A stretch of 11,731 nt of DNA from positions 1 through 11,731 of the forward strand of contig JBIINH010000066.1 of the NCBI GenBank assembly GCA_044337585.1, read 5' to 3'. Shown one piece after another: positions 1-8,818 of the stretch. Origin of the DNA: CAYSBE01 sp044337585 (lineage in GTDB: Bacteria > Bacteroidota > Bacteroidia > UKL13-3). The position numbers were made by a program, and so were the translations under genes. The notes below the pieces were generated by a model. That model searched no databases, had not been told where the DNA came from, and saw only the letters and a list, made by a program, of their open reading frames with translations. Position 1 is the stretch's first letter; the number at the start of each line of letters is the position of its first letter.

Positions 1-376
1 AGTTATTTCCAAATGTGAGCAACTGTTTGCTCAGTACTTTATCAATAAACATGTCATCAATCATGTATTCGGATGCTACTTGAAGCTCAATATCGATTTG
101 TTGTTTGCTTAGCTCATTCTTTACTTCATCCAATGCAGGCAACAAGTTTTCTTTACTGTTTTTATAAAAATCAGCCATGATATGAGGTGTGGTTATCACC
201 TTTTTGTAACCTAGCTCTGCAAAGCGTTTTAATATTGCTACACTTTGTTCCATGCTTTGTACACCATCATCTACTGCTGGGATGAGGTGAGAATGTAATT
301 CCGTTGTAACTGGATTGATGAAACCTTCTGAAACTGTTTTTGGGGCAGATGAAAATATTTTATTGAGCCAACTCAT
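1..376 (-). CDS. CpsB/YwqE-type PHP-domain tyrosine-protein phosphatase (partial, C-terminus outside window)
   Basis: The first 125 residues are visible; the gene runs off the left edge. The family consists of metal-dependent PHP-fold phosphotyrosine phosphatases that act in the cytoplasm on bacterial tyrosine kinases controlling capsule or exopolysaccharide polymerisation and export. Seen here: the motif ELHSHLIPAVDDG at residues 26-38, with metal-ligand candidates H28, H30 and the DD pair; TPH with H65; and E103 in SEYMID. These match the first PHP metal motifs of CpsB/YwqE more closely than histidinol phosphatase. The ATG at 376 lies inside the stop codon of the isomerase gene upstream (ATGA, 4-bp overlap), so the two are probably translationally coupled. 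Being last in a run of sugar-nucleotide genes supports a polysaccharide-regulation role. The specific kinase partner is not visible. Family call is firm; the physiological substrate is inferred. Confidence 0.85.
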   Translation of the reverse strand, partial: MSWLNKIFSSAPKTVSEGFINPVTTELHSHLIPAVDDGVQSMEQSVAILKRFAELGYKKVITTPHIMADFYKNSKENLLPALDEVKNELSKQQIDIELQVASEYMIDDMFIDKVLSKQLLTFGNN

Positions 377-1371
377 TGTGCTGTTGATACCTCATCTAAA
401 AAATCTTTGAGTGATGTGATATTAGGCACATTCAATGAATCAACCCTGCGGTGATCGGCAACCATTAGCGACAACCAATCTAGGGTGTAATTTAATTCGT
501 ATACCTGTTTGATTCCAAATGATTCGGTAGTGAAATGTACAACTTTGTGGTTTTCTACTTCGAGCAAATTGGTGAGGAATTCAAAACGGGCATCAATCCT
601 TTCGTGTTGATGCGAATGGATAAAAAAGAAAACAGAATCAAGTCTTCCATAATAGCTCTCTATCACGTTATGATTCATTTCGGGCAAAACGTGTACAAAA
701 CATTCATGCTTGGCATTTTCTTGAATCTGTTGTGCAAAGCGAATTCCCAAAGCTTCGTAATCGGGATCTGTGATGATAACAAACTTTGATTTGGTTACTG
801 TTTTTACTTGATTGTAAATTTGCTCTGCATATTTATACAACTCATCTTCTTCATCTTCATCAATATCTTTTATGATTTCTAGAAACGCTGGCTTATTATC
901 TTTTCCCATCAATTCGCCCAAAATGAGGATTAGGTAGGTGAGGGAAAAACCCAATGCCATGCGTGGCTGAAAACCTGATTCAATTTTGTAGCAAGGAATA
1001 TTCATCTCCTTAGCAAGACTTGATAATTTTCCTCCTGATGAAAGTGTAATCACCGTACAGCCTTTTTGTATTGCCTTATCAAATGCAGCAAGTGTTTCTT
1101 CTGTATTTCCTGAGTATGAGCCTAAAATAACGAGTGTTTTATCGTTTGCATATGCTGGCAAATCGTAGGAGGCAAGTGTTGTAATTGCCAATGGAAATTC
1201 AGAGGCAAATATGCTTCTGGCTATTTGACCACCAATGCCCGAACCTCCCATGCCACAAATCAATACGTGATTAAAATTGCTTACGACTAATGCATGCGGT
1301 GTATAATGTTGGAGGGCATAATTAATTTGCCAGGTATACTTTTTTAGTGCATCATGTTGAGGATTACTCAT
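373..1371 (-). CDS. Bifunctional phosphoglucose/phosphomannose isomerase
   Basis: A 332-residue cytoplasmic SIS-fold aldose-ketose isomerase. The family interconverts glucose-6-phosphate or mannose-6-phosphate with fructose-6-phosphate. Seen: a glycine-rich motif CGMGGSGIGG at residues 39-48; a phosphosugar-binding loop GSYSGNTEET at 84-93; PRMALG at 136-141, matching the conserved PRxALG of the family; and PEMNHN at 230-235, with E231 and H234 in the places expected for the catalytic acid/base region. A lysine near the end (K322) fits the C-terminal catalytic segment. The length is normal for the short archaeal/bacterial PGI/PMI family, which is unrelated in length to classical PGI. It begins 13 bp after rmlA and overlaps the phosphatase gene by 4 bp. 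This places it as a supplier of hexose phosphates for nucleotide-sugar synthesis. Whether it is also the main glycolytic isomerase cannot be told from the window. Confidence 0.9.
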   Translation of the reverse strand: MSNPQHDALKKYTWQINYALQHYTPHALVVSNFNHVLICGMGGSGIGGQIARSIFASEFPLAITTLASYDLPAYANDKTLVILGSYSGNTEETLAAFDKAIQKGCTVITLSSGGKLSSLAKEMNIPCYKIESGFQPRMALGFSLTYLILILGELMGKDNKPAFLEIIKDIDEDEEDELYKYAEQIYNQVKTVTKSKFVIITDPDYEALGIRFAQQIQENAKHECFVHVLPEMNHNVIESYYGRLDSVFFFIHSHQHERIDARFEFLTNLLEVENHKVVHFTTESFGIKQVYELNYTLDWLSLMVADHRRVDSLNVPNITSLKDFLDEVSTAQ

Positions 1372-1384
1372 ATGGTATCGTTAA

Positions 1385-2245
1385 TTATTTTATCAGATTT
1401 AGTAAATATTGACCGTAGCCGCTTTTTAATAGTTTATTGGCTTCAACTTTCAATTGCTCTTTATTGATCCAGCCATTTTTGTAGGCTATTTCTTCGATGC
1501 ATCCGATTTTCAAGCCTTGTCTTTCTTCAATGACATGCACAAATTGTCCGGCTTGCATCAACGAGTTGAAGGTACCTGTATCAAGCCAAGCCGTGCCTCT
1601 TTGCAAAACACCTACTTTCAGTTTTTCTCTTTCAAGGTACACACGATTCACATCCGTTATTTCCAATTCCCCTCGTGGCGATGGTTTGATATTTTTTGCT
1701 ATTTCAACCACTTCATTGTCGTAGAAATACAATCCCGGAACGGCATAGTTTGATTTGGGTTGGATTGGCTTTTCTTCAATACTAATCGCCTTCATTTGTG
1801 CATCAAATTCAACCACACCATAGCGCTCTGGGTCACTCACATGGTAGGCAAACACAACCCCACCATCGGGATTATTGTTTTCTTTAAGCAAAGTACTTAG
1901 CCCTGCGCTAAAAAAAATATTGTCACCCAAAATAAGCGCTACTTTATCTTTACCAACAAATTTTTCTCCTATTATAAAAGCTTGTGCGAGCCCATCAGGA
2001 CTTGGCTGTTCAGCATATTCAAATTTACAACCCACTTGCGATCCATCACCTAATAGTTTTTGAAATCCAGGCAAATCGTGTGGGGTAGAAATAATAAGAA
2101 TTTCATTAATCCCTGCCAACATCAATGTTGACAGCGGATAGTATATCATGGGCTTATCATACACCGGCATTAATTGCTTGCTAACGGCAAGTGTCAATGG
2201 GTGCAATCGGGTGCCGCTTCCTCCGGCTAAAATTATTCCTTTCAT
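1385..2245 (-). CDS. rmlA: Glucose-1-phosphate thymidylyltransferase
   Basis: A 286-residue cytoplasmic nucleotidyltransferase that makes dTDP-glucose and pyrophosphate from glucose-1-phosphate and dTTP, the first step of dTDP-deoxysugar synthesis. Seen: the nucleotide-binding signature GGSGTRLHPLT at residues 8-18; KQLMPVYDKPMIYYPLS from K23; LGDNIFF with the metal-binding D108; the sugar-site motif RYGVVEFD; EEKP; and WLDTGT near residue 220, whose aspartate is the usual second metal ligand. Length and motifs match the short RmlA/RfbA (TIGR01207-like) form, not the longer GalU or ADP-glucose enzymes. It lies 9 bp downstream of rmlB and 13 bp upstream of the isomerase gene. No riboswitch or internal terminator is visible, so it should follow operon transcription. 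Confidence 0.96.
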   Translation of the reverse strand: MKGIILAGGSGTRLHPLTLAVSKQLMPVYDKPMIYYPLSTLMLAGINEILIISTPHDLPGFQKLLGDGSQVGCKFEYAEQPSPDGLAQAFIIGEKFVGKDKVALILGDNIFFSAGLSTLLKENNNPDGGVVFAYHVSDPERYGVVEFDAQMKAISIEEKPIQPKSNYAVPGLYFYDNEVVEIAKNIKPSPRGELEITDVNRVYLEREKLKVGVLQRGTAWLDTGTFNSLMQAGQFVHVIEERQGLKIGCIEEIAYKNGWINKEQLKVEANKLLKSGYGQYLLNLIK

Positions 2246-2254
2246 GGTTACAAA

Positions 2255-3316
<1,062 letters not shown>

Positions 3317-3326
3317 TGTTTAGTTA

Positions 3327-4361
3327 TTATTGGTTTGTTGTGTGCAATGCAAGGTGTTGTTCCCATTTCCATGAAGTCAACATGGCATTATCCAAATCTC
3401 GTTCTGCTTTCCAGTTTAATTGCTTTTGTGCCTTATCGCATGCTGCAAATATCTGCACTACATCTCCAGGCCTACGAGGACCAATCGCATAATTAAGTTT
3501 TTGGCCGCTCACCTTTTCAAAAGATTGAATGACTTCTAATACACTATTTCCATTTCCGGTTCCAATATTAAAGACATCATAGCTTGCTGCATTTTTATTT
3601 TGCAACATAAAATGAAGTGCCGCCAAATGTGCTTTTGCTAAATCTACCACGTGAATATAATCACGAATGCATGTGCCATCAGGTGTAGGATAATCATTTC
3701 CAAATACGGTAAGTGCATTTCTTTTCCCTATCGCTGTTTGGGTAATAAATGGCACCAAGTTGTTGGGTACACCAATTGGCAACTCCCCAATTAGTGCTGA
3801 GTCATGCGCACCTACAGGATTAAAGTAGCGTAATGAAACTACAGCCAAATCAGATGCCTTTGTTTCATCTAGTAGTATTTCTTCACATATCTGCTTTGTA
3901 TTTCCGTATGGTGAGTTTGCTACCACAACACTTGATTGTTCATTTACTGGTAAATTTTCTGGGACCACATCACCATATACGGTACAAGATGAGGAGAACA
4001 CGATTTTTTTCACTGCATGTGCATGCATTGCTTGTAGTAAGTTTACCGTTCCGCTTACGTTATTTTCATAATACTTCAGTGGTTGCGAAACAGATTCGCC
4101 AACCGCTTTGTAGGCTGCAAAATGTATTACTGCTGCAATATCTTGGTGCAATGAAAACAAATCATTTAATGAGGATTTCTGTCTTATATCTCCTTTAATA
4201 AAGGTTGGCTTTATTCCTGTAATTTTTTCTATTTGATGCAATACATCAGCACTTGAATTTTCGAGCGAATCAAAAATCACCACATCATATCCTGCTAGTT
4301 GCAATTCTACAACAGTATGTGATCCGATGTATCCTGTGCCGCCTGTTACGAGTATTTTCAT
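3327..4361 (-). CDS. galE: UDP-glucose 4-epimerase
   Basis: A 344-residue NAD-dependent SDR epimerase that interconverts UDP-glucose and UDP-galactose, possibly also the N-acetyl forms. Seen: the Rossmann motif TGGTGYIGSH at residues 6-15; FDSLENSS at 30-37, typical of GalE; IHFAAYKAVGES at 79-90; SSSCTVYG at 123-130; and the catalytic pair Y152/K156 in YGNTK. Later motifs are SLRYFNPVGAH, GTCIRDYIHVVDLA and FNIGTG. All key residues are present and the length is standard. It is the first sugar-nucleotide gene of the block, 45 bp downstream of the VWA-protein gene, which is the widest gap in the train. Immediately before its start is a small inverted repeat. I cannot determine whether it accepts UDP-GlcNAc from the residues visible. 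Confidence 0.95.
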   Translation of the reverse strand: MKILVTGGTGYIGSHTVVELQLAGYDVVIFDSLENSSADVLHQIEKITGIKPTFIKGDIRQKSSLNDLFSLHQDIAAVIHFAAYKAVGESVSQPLKYYENNVSGTVNLLQAMHAHAVKKIVFSSSCTVYGDVVPENLPVNEQSSVVVANSPYGNTKQICEEILLDETKASDLAVVSLRYFNPVGAHDSALIGELPIGVPNNLVPFITQTAIGKRNALTVFGNDYPTPDGTCIRDYIHVVDLAKAHLAALHFMLQNKNAASYDVFNIGTGNGNSVLEVIQSFEKVSGQKLNYAIGPRRPGDVVQIFAACDKAQKQLNWKAERDLDNAMLTSWKWEQHLALHTTNQ

Positions 4362-4365
4362 AAGA

Positions 4366-4382
4366 AGTGCAAAATAAGCACT
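4366..4382 (-). promoter_or_regulatory. Small hairpin just upstream of galE start
   Basis: AGTGC and GCACT form a 5-bp stem around a 7-nt loop that ends 4 nt before the galE ATG on the minus strand. Its loop contains TTATTTTG, one base away from the Bacteroidota -7 consensus TAnnTTTG, but I see no good -33 partner. It could be a weak internal promoter, a translation-modulating hairpin, or chance; the short stem makes chance quite possible. Confidence 0.25.
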
Positions 4383-4406
4383 ATAGCCCGAATGCGAAAA
4401 TGATTT

Positions 4407-6497
4407 TTACAAGGTGCCATTCCACTTACGTATACCCCATTCGGTTGTAAGCAATACAATTAAGGTAAAAAACAGCCATTTATAATCAATCCATTTCTTC
4501 AGCGATTCCTGTTCTCGAATGATTGGTTTTATTGTTTTATCATTGATTATCAAATTTTTGAGTGTCATCAAATTTCTAGCAGAAACCATTTTGCCTCCTG
4601 TGCTTACTGCCAATTCATTCATCATTTGAGCATCTGCTACATTACTCAGCAATTCTAACTGCAATGGTATAATTATGAAGCTTCCTTTTTTAGATTCTGC
4701 TTTGCCATTGCGCTCTGCTATTGCTATATAGGTATATTTTCCCGCAGGAAGAAGCCCTGCTTGCAATTGATACCTATTATTATTTTTACTAAACGTATAT
4801 TTAAAATCTTTACCCTTCTCATTCTTTACCACAATGGTTACCTCATCTTCTTGTGTAAGTTCGTAGGATTCATTATACCTTTCGGCTTCTATAAAAAGTG
4901 GTTCATTTTCAAAAAAGCGAGGCTTATGTTGTAGCACAAATCTAGACCGATCTTTTCTTACAGAAAGGTATTGTATAGTTTTATTAATAATTAGCGGCAC
5001 ATGTTGTTGTTGTGATAACCCAAAATCTGCCAAATACCATTTCCATATTCCTTCACCAAAAATGATTGCGCTGCGATTTCCGTTATTTCTAACGAACAAC
5101 CAAAGAGGAAATCCCGATGCTACACTACCTATATGCTGGCTAAATAGTACTTCATAGTCACCAAAAAGTTGATAGTTTCCAAATGGCGCACTTAATGGTG
5201 GCAACTTATTAAATGTTAATTGCTCGTCTTCGTTAATTCCAAATAGGGTAAATTGTTCATTGTATTTCGGCAACACTTCGTTGGCTACATTTTGCTTATA
5301 CTGAATGCGAATGGATGGCTCTAACTGCATCAAATAATTAAGTCCTGTTTGCGAACCTACAACAAGCATGATTGGTACATTTTTACTTTTTAGCAACTGT
5401 AGCAATGACAAGCCTTCGGCCCGCCAGCCTGGTAATTGATGGGCAATAACCAAGCTATATTTTTCAATATCTATTGTGTTAAAACTTTGGATATATGCTA
5501 AGTCGCAAGCATATCCTTCATTTGTTTCTATGGCTTTGCGAAGTGCTCCAAGATCTGGATGTGGCGTATTGGCTATGAGCAATATTTTCTGCTTATTATC
5601 AATGAGGTTAACATAAACATTGTAAATATTATTAGCTATGTTTCTTTCCCCATTAATTGCATCAATCTTTATGGTGTATTGTTGCATTCCTCCTCCTATT
5701 GCTGGCACGACCAATGAGTGAGTCTGAAAAAATCGATTGGATGCTATTTGTATAGGTTTGGTCAATAGCACCTTTCCGTTTTGGCTAATGGAAAGTATGG
5801 TGTTGGAACTGTTTAGTTCATATGCAGAAACATCAACTTGTATCGCAATATTGTTCCCAGTAAATGCAACTTCATTATTGCGTACCTGCTTTATAAATAG
5901 ATCTTTTGATGAAATGGTATCGCCTAACAATACGGTGTAAATTGAAACCGGAAACGCGGAAGCAATGTCTAAAGGATTCGAACCTTGATTGTATAGGCCG
6001 TCTCCAGTTAACACTACCGCGCTTAAGTTTTCATCTGCATATTTATCTGCAATAGCTTGTAATGGAATAGCGATATTTGTTGCTTTCCCCGAATATGAAT
6101 TTCCTTTATCAGAGGTCAACTCATCGCTGTACAAGTATCTTTTTACAACATAATCATTAGATAACTCTTCTGAAATCTGATTAAGCTCTTGAGCATATTC
6201 CTCTTTATAAAATTTTGCGTCCGAAGATTGGGTAATTGATGATGATGCATCTGATAAAATAACAACCAGAGGTTTCTCTATATTTTGGGTAATGAGGTTT
6301 AAAAAAATGCCAAGCAATAACAGTAATGCAATAAAAATACTGAAGAATCTAATAATACCAAGTGTTATAGTAATGGTCTTAGCATTTTTTTCTTCAAGCT
6401 TAAGCGGGTTTCCTTTGTAAAAAAACCATGCACAGCCAAGTGCCATAAAAAGGATAGGCACAATAAACCAAAGCGAATATTCAGCGCTTAATTGCAA
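4407..6497 (-). CDS. Membrane-anchored VWA-domain protein with glutamine-amidotransferase-like middle region
   Basis: A 696-residue envelope protein of a type common in Bacteroidota but functionally uncharacterised as far as I know. Two N-terminal membrane segments (about residues 8-27 and 43-70) are followed by a VWA-like domain (about 76-195). It has a complete metal-site pattern: DASSS at 83-87 (DxSxS), T140, and D166 in TGDG. A beta-sandwich-like stretch follows (about 200-300). Next comes a Rossmann-like segment beginning KILLIANTPHPDLGALRKA, resembling class-I glutamine-amidotransferase-like folds; no catalytic Cys-His pair is evident. Another beta-rich region (about 515-620) precedes a C-terminal membrane helix (about 668-686) and a short basic tail. 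The bulk is therefore probably periplasmic, tethered at both ends. It lies 15 bp after fabG and 45 bp before galE. A scaffold or sensor role in the cell envelope is only a guess. Confidence 0.8.
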   Translation of the reverse strand: MQLSAEYSLWFIVPILFMALGCAWFFYKGNPLKLEEKNAKTITITLGIIRFFSIFIALLLLLGIFLNLITQNIEKPLVVILSDASSSITQSSDAKFYKEEYAQELNQISEELSNDYVVKRYLYSDELTSDKGNSYSGKATNIAIPLQAIADKYADENLSAVVLTGDGLYNQGSNPLDIASAFPVSIYTVLLGDTISSKDLFIKQVRNNEVAFTGNNIAIQVDVSAYELNSSNTILSISQNGKVLLTKPIQIASNRFFQTHSLVVPAIGGGMQQYTIKIDAINGERNIANNIYNVYVNLIDNKQKILLIANTPHPDLGALRKAIETNEGYACDLAYIQSFNTIDIEKYSLVIAHQLPGWRAEGLSLLQLLKSKNVPIMLVVGSQTGLNYLMQLEPSIRIQYKQNVANEVLPKYNEQFTLFGINEDEQLTFNKLPPLSAPFGNYQLFGDYEVLFSQHIGSVASGFPLWLFVRNNGNRSAIIFGEGIWKWYLADFGLSQQQHVPLIINKTIQYLSVRKDRSRFVLQHKPRFFENEPLFIEAERYNESYELTQEDEVTIVVKNEKGKDFKYTFSKNNNRYQLQAGLLPAGKYTYIAIAERNGKAESKKGSFIIIPLQLELLSNVADAQMMNELAVSTGGKMVSARNLMTLKNLIINDKTIKPIIREQESLKKWIDYKWLFFTLIVLLTTEWGIRKWNGTL

Positions 6498-6512
6498 TTG
6501 TATAAAATTGAA

Positions 6513-7262
6513 TTACATTACCATACCACCACACACATTGATAGTTTGGCCGCTAATATAGGCCGACATATCTGATGCAAGGAACAAAACACAATTTGCT
6601 ACATCTTCTGGTTTTCCTCCACGTTTTAGTGCAATTCCTTTTGTCCACTCATTGCGTACTTCTTCAGACAGTGCTTCTGTCATTTCTGTTTCTATAAACC
6701 CTGGAGCAATGGCATTACATCTAATATTTCTTGAACCCAATTCCTTTGCTACCGATTTTGTAAGTCCAATCATACCTGCTTTTGATGCAGCATAATTTGC
6801 TTGACCGGCATTTCCAGTAATGCCCACCACTGAGGTAATATTGATGATGCTTCCTGCTTTTGCTTTCATCATGGGTTTCATCGCAGCTTTAGTAAGGGCA
6901 AAAGCCGATTTCAAATTGGTATCCAATACTTCATCCCATTGCTGTTCGCTCATGCGCATAAGCAATGTATCTCGTGTAATTCCAGCATTGTTTACTAAGG
7001 CATCTAGCGAACCAAATTCCCTTACAACTTCATCAACCAATTTCTCCGCTTCAGCAAAATCTGCTGCATTGCTTTGATAACCTTTAGCTTTCACACCTAA
7101 GGCTGATAGCTCTGATTCAAAAGCAAGTGCTTTCTCTACAGAACTTACAAATGTAAAAGCAATGTTGGCTCCAGCTTGAGCCAATTTCATGGCAATACCT
7201 TTTCCTATACCTCTTGTGGCACCTGTAACAAGTACCGTTTTATTATTTAGCAACGCTGTCAT
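6513..7262 (-). CDS. fabG: 3-oxoacyl-[acyl-carrier-protein] reductase
   Basis: A 249-residue cytoplasmic short-chain dehydrogenase that reduces 3-oxoacyl-ACP with NADPH in fatty-acid elongation. Seen, numbered from the chosen start: TGATRGIG at 13-20, NNAG at 91-94, N116 in DTN, S144 in NITSVVG, and the YAASK pair Y157/K161, giving the full N-S-Y-K tetrad. The C-terminal ISGQTINVCGGMVM is typical of FabG. I chose the ATG at 7262 and not the in-frame ATG at 7310, because the family begins a few residues before the first beta strand and the longer form would add 16 unmatched residues and overlap the VanZ-like gene. The gap to the VanZ-like gene is 37 bp and to the VWA gene 15 bp. A different SDR substrate is possible, but the sequence is very FabG-like. 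Confidence 0.92.
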   Translation of the reverse strand: MTALLNNKTVLVTGATRGIGKGIAMKLAQAGANIAFTFVSSVEKALAFESELSALGVKAKGYQSNAADFAEAEKLVDEVVREFGSLDALVNNAGITRDTLLMRMSEQQWDEVLDTNLKSAFALTKAAMKPMMKAKAGSIINITSVVGITGNAGQANYAASKAGMIGLTKSVAKELGSRNIRCNAIAPGFIETEMTEALSEEVRNEWTKGIALKRGGKPEDVANCVLFLASDMSAYISGQTINVCGGMVM

Positions 7263-7299
7263 ATCTTTAAAATTTGCTGTAAATGTACGTTTCCGAAAA

Positions 7300-7689
7300 C
7301 TAGGATGCAACTTGTTTTCTGTTGCGAATTAATAGCCAAACAATCATACATCCCAATGCATTGGCTAACATATCAAAATAATCAAAAAAGCGGGTGGTGG
7401 TAATAACCCCTTGCAACACTTCAGTAAGCACCCCATAAGCAATACTCATTAAGCAGCTTTGCGTTATCCATCTATTTTTATCTGATACAAATGGCTTTGT
7501 TTTTATAAGCAAAAATGCTTGCACCCCAAACAATATCATATGTATGGGTTTATCATAACCAAAGATATCTTTTAATAAAATACGACTCAGCGTTTGTGCA
7601 TTGGTAATTGTTGCAAATAAGATAAACGCAAACCAAACAGTGGTTGCTGCAAGCCAGCCTTTATGAAAATGATATTTCTGCTTTGTCAT
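7300..7689 (-). CDS. VanZ-like family membrane protein
   Basis: A 129-residue integral membrane protein. Four hydrophobic stretches are visible, at about residues 11-30, 47-62, 79-95 and 106-122. Family motifs are DKPIHMILFG (45-54), and E-x2-LQ followed by R-FFDYFDMLANALG in the C-terminal half; these are the conserved charged and Asn residues of VanZ-like proteins. The prototype VanZ gives low-level teicoplanin resistance in enterococci, but small stand-alone VanZ-like proteins are widespread and mostly of unknown function, so no resistance role should be assumed. It is the first gene of the minus-strand train and lies divergent from the secreted CxxCH/T9SS protein, with 87 bp between the two starts. 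I see no strong -33/-7 promoter for it in that gap. Confidence 0.8.
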   Translation of the reverse strand: MTKQKYHFHKGWLAATTVWFAFILFATITNAQTLSRILLKDIFGYDKPIHMILFGVQAFLLIKTKPFVSDKNRWITQSCLMSIAYGVLTEVLQGVITTTRFFDYFDMLANALGCMIVWLLIRNRKQVAS

Positions 7690-7727
7690 TTAACTTACCA
7701 AAAGGCAAATTTGATAATTTAGTTGGA

Positions 7728-7761
7728 TTTGTACTTACTTTTTTAAATCTTAGCACTTTAG
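7728..7761 (+). promoter_or_regulatory. Possible weak promoter for the T9SS-secreted protein gene
   Basis: TTTG at 7728-7731 is followed after 19 nt by TAGCACTT (7751-7758), within TAGCACTTTAG. The spacing fits the Bacteroidota TTTG-N19-TAnnTTTG promoter but the -7 element is only partly matched. It would place transcription start shortly before the ATG at 7777. The 87-bp divergent spacer must hold signals for both strands; nothing better is visible. Confidence 0.3.
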
Positions 7762-7776
7762 TAAAAAATTTAATCT

Positions 7777-8610
7777 ATGAAAAAGTCCGTTTTATATGCA
7801 TTTGGTACAGTGTGTCTTTTCATTTTGCTTCAGTCGTTTGGTGAGATTTTAGGAAAGCGTGACGGAACAGAACCCGGACACACAGGCTCACCGGGAGATT
7901 CTTTAAAAAATTGTACTGTCTGCCATGGCGGAGTGGCAGTAAATGTTGATGGTTGGATTACTTCAAATATTCCAGCTAGTGGGTTCGTACCCGGACAAAA
8001 ATATACCATCAAAGCAACCAATACCCGAATCGGACATACCAGGTTTGGATTTCAAGTATCACCACAGGATGTGCAAGGTAATTTGTTAGGAACCATAGAA
8101 GTTACGGATACACTAACTACTAAGCTTGTAGGAAATGATAAATATATCACCTACAGAACTGCAGGTGTTGATGGTGTAGATTCACTTTCTTGGTATTTCG
8201 ATTGGATAGCACCGGATGCTATGATAAACGAAGTGGTCTTTTATGGTGCATTTAATTCAAACCATGACGGACACAAAGGGGGTGATGTTACCCAACTTAC
8301 TACAATGCGCGTTTATAAAGAAGGCTTCACTGCTATTGACGATAAAAACAATATCAATCAGGTTTCGGTGTATCCAACAGTGGCGTCTGATTTATTAACC
8401 GTAAGATTTACGGGTATTCCTTCTGTTGCTACAGAAATTTCGATATTTGATATGCAAGGAGCTAAAGTGGCTACGCTTTACAACAAGAATTCAACAGGTG
8501 CCTCTTTTGAAGAAACAATACACTTGCCTGAATTAAAAACGGGAATATTTTTTTTAGTTATCTCCCAATCAGCAAGCCAACATGTTACAAAAATTGTGAT
8601 TAATCAATAA
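7777..8610 (+). CDS. Secreted choice-of-anchor V-like protein with CxxCH motif and T9SS type A sorting domain
   Basis: A 277-residue protein with three parts. An N-terminal signal peptide (about residues 1-22) indicates Sec export. A segment GHTGSPGDSLKNCTVCHGG follows (residues 34-52), containing one CxxCH motif (C46, C49, H50), the pattern for covalent c-type haem. A beta-rich domain (about 53-185) starts with FVPGQKYTI and ends in FYGAFNSNHDGHKGGD; this resembles the choice-of-anchor V/reeler-like domains of Bacteroidota surface proteins. The last 80 residues (about 197-277) match the T9SS type A sorting domain: VSVYPTVASDLLTV, IFDMQGAKV, L-x-TGIFFLVI and a terminal KIVINQ. It is probably exported by T9SS and surface-attached or released. 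It is monocistronic, with a good terminator downstream. Its function is unknown; haem binding is inferred from the motif only. Confidence 0.85.
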   Translation: MKKSVLYAFGTVCLFILLQSFGEILGKRDGTEPGHTGSPGDSLKNCTVCHGGVAVNVDGWITSNIPASGFVPGQKYTIKATNTRIGHTRFGFQVSPQDVQGNLLGTIEVTDTLTTKLVGNDKYITYRTAGVDGVDSLSWYFDWIAPDAMINEVVFYGAFNSNHDGHKGGDVTQLTTMRVYKEGFTAIDDKNNINQVSVYPTVASDLLTVRFTGIPSVATEISIFDMQGAKVATLYNKNSTGASFEETIHLPELKTGIFFLVISQSASQHVTKIVINQ

Positions 8611-8665
8611 CCATTGCATTGTTTATTACTTTTAGGGAGGAACTATTCAAATTGAAAACTTTAAT

Positions 8666-8694
8666 AAAAGGCTCCTGTAAATGGGGCTTTTTTT
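8666..8694 (+). terminator. Rho-independent terminator after the T9SS protein gene
   Basis: GGCTCC (8670-8675) and GGGGCT (8683-8688) pair around a 7-nt loop, with A-rich sequence before the stem and a run of seven T (8688-8694) after it. The A-tract/T-tract extends the stem. It lies 56 nt after the stop codon at 8610 and is oriented to end that transcript. Confidence 0.8.
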
Positions 8695-8795
8695 GTATTT
8701 AGTCTCAAATAACTTGACAAATAATCGCCTCACATAGATGATGCCCAAAGAAACCGGAGTATCGGGGAAACAGCTAATAACTATTCTTGTGATTG
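8695..8795. other. Intergenic stretch with no recognised feature
   Basis: About 100 bp between the plus-strand terminator and the perfect hairpin at 8796. I see no reading frame with family resemblance, no tRNA-like arm and no repeat. A TTGACA-like hexamer occurs near 8713 but without a convincing partner, and sigma-70-type -35 sites are not the norm in Bacteroidota. Confidence 0.5.
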
Positions 8796-8818
8796 AAAGC
8801 CTCAAAATTCGAGGCTTT
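8796..8818. other. Perfect 8-bp inverted repeat
   Basis: AAAGCCTC (8796-8803) and GAGGCTTT (8811-8818) are exact reverse complements around a 7-nt AT-rich loop. It would form a stable hairpin on either strand, but neither side has a long T run, so it is at best a weak terminator (minus-strand reading ends in CTTTCAATC). It could be a back-up terminator for the tRNA transcript or part of a structured RNA. Confidence 0.5.

Noticed and set aside
535..789. Plus-strand reading frames opposite the isomerase, rml, galE, VWA and fabG genes
   Set aside because: They are antisense to strongly supported genes and show no family motifs; they arise from codon bias of the minus-strand genes.
7263..7310. 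N-terminal 16-residue extension of FabG from the ATG at 7310
   Set aside because: The family starts near MTALLNNKTVLVTG; the extension has no matching sequence and would overlap the VanZ-like gene.
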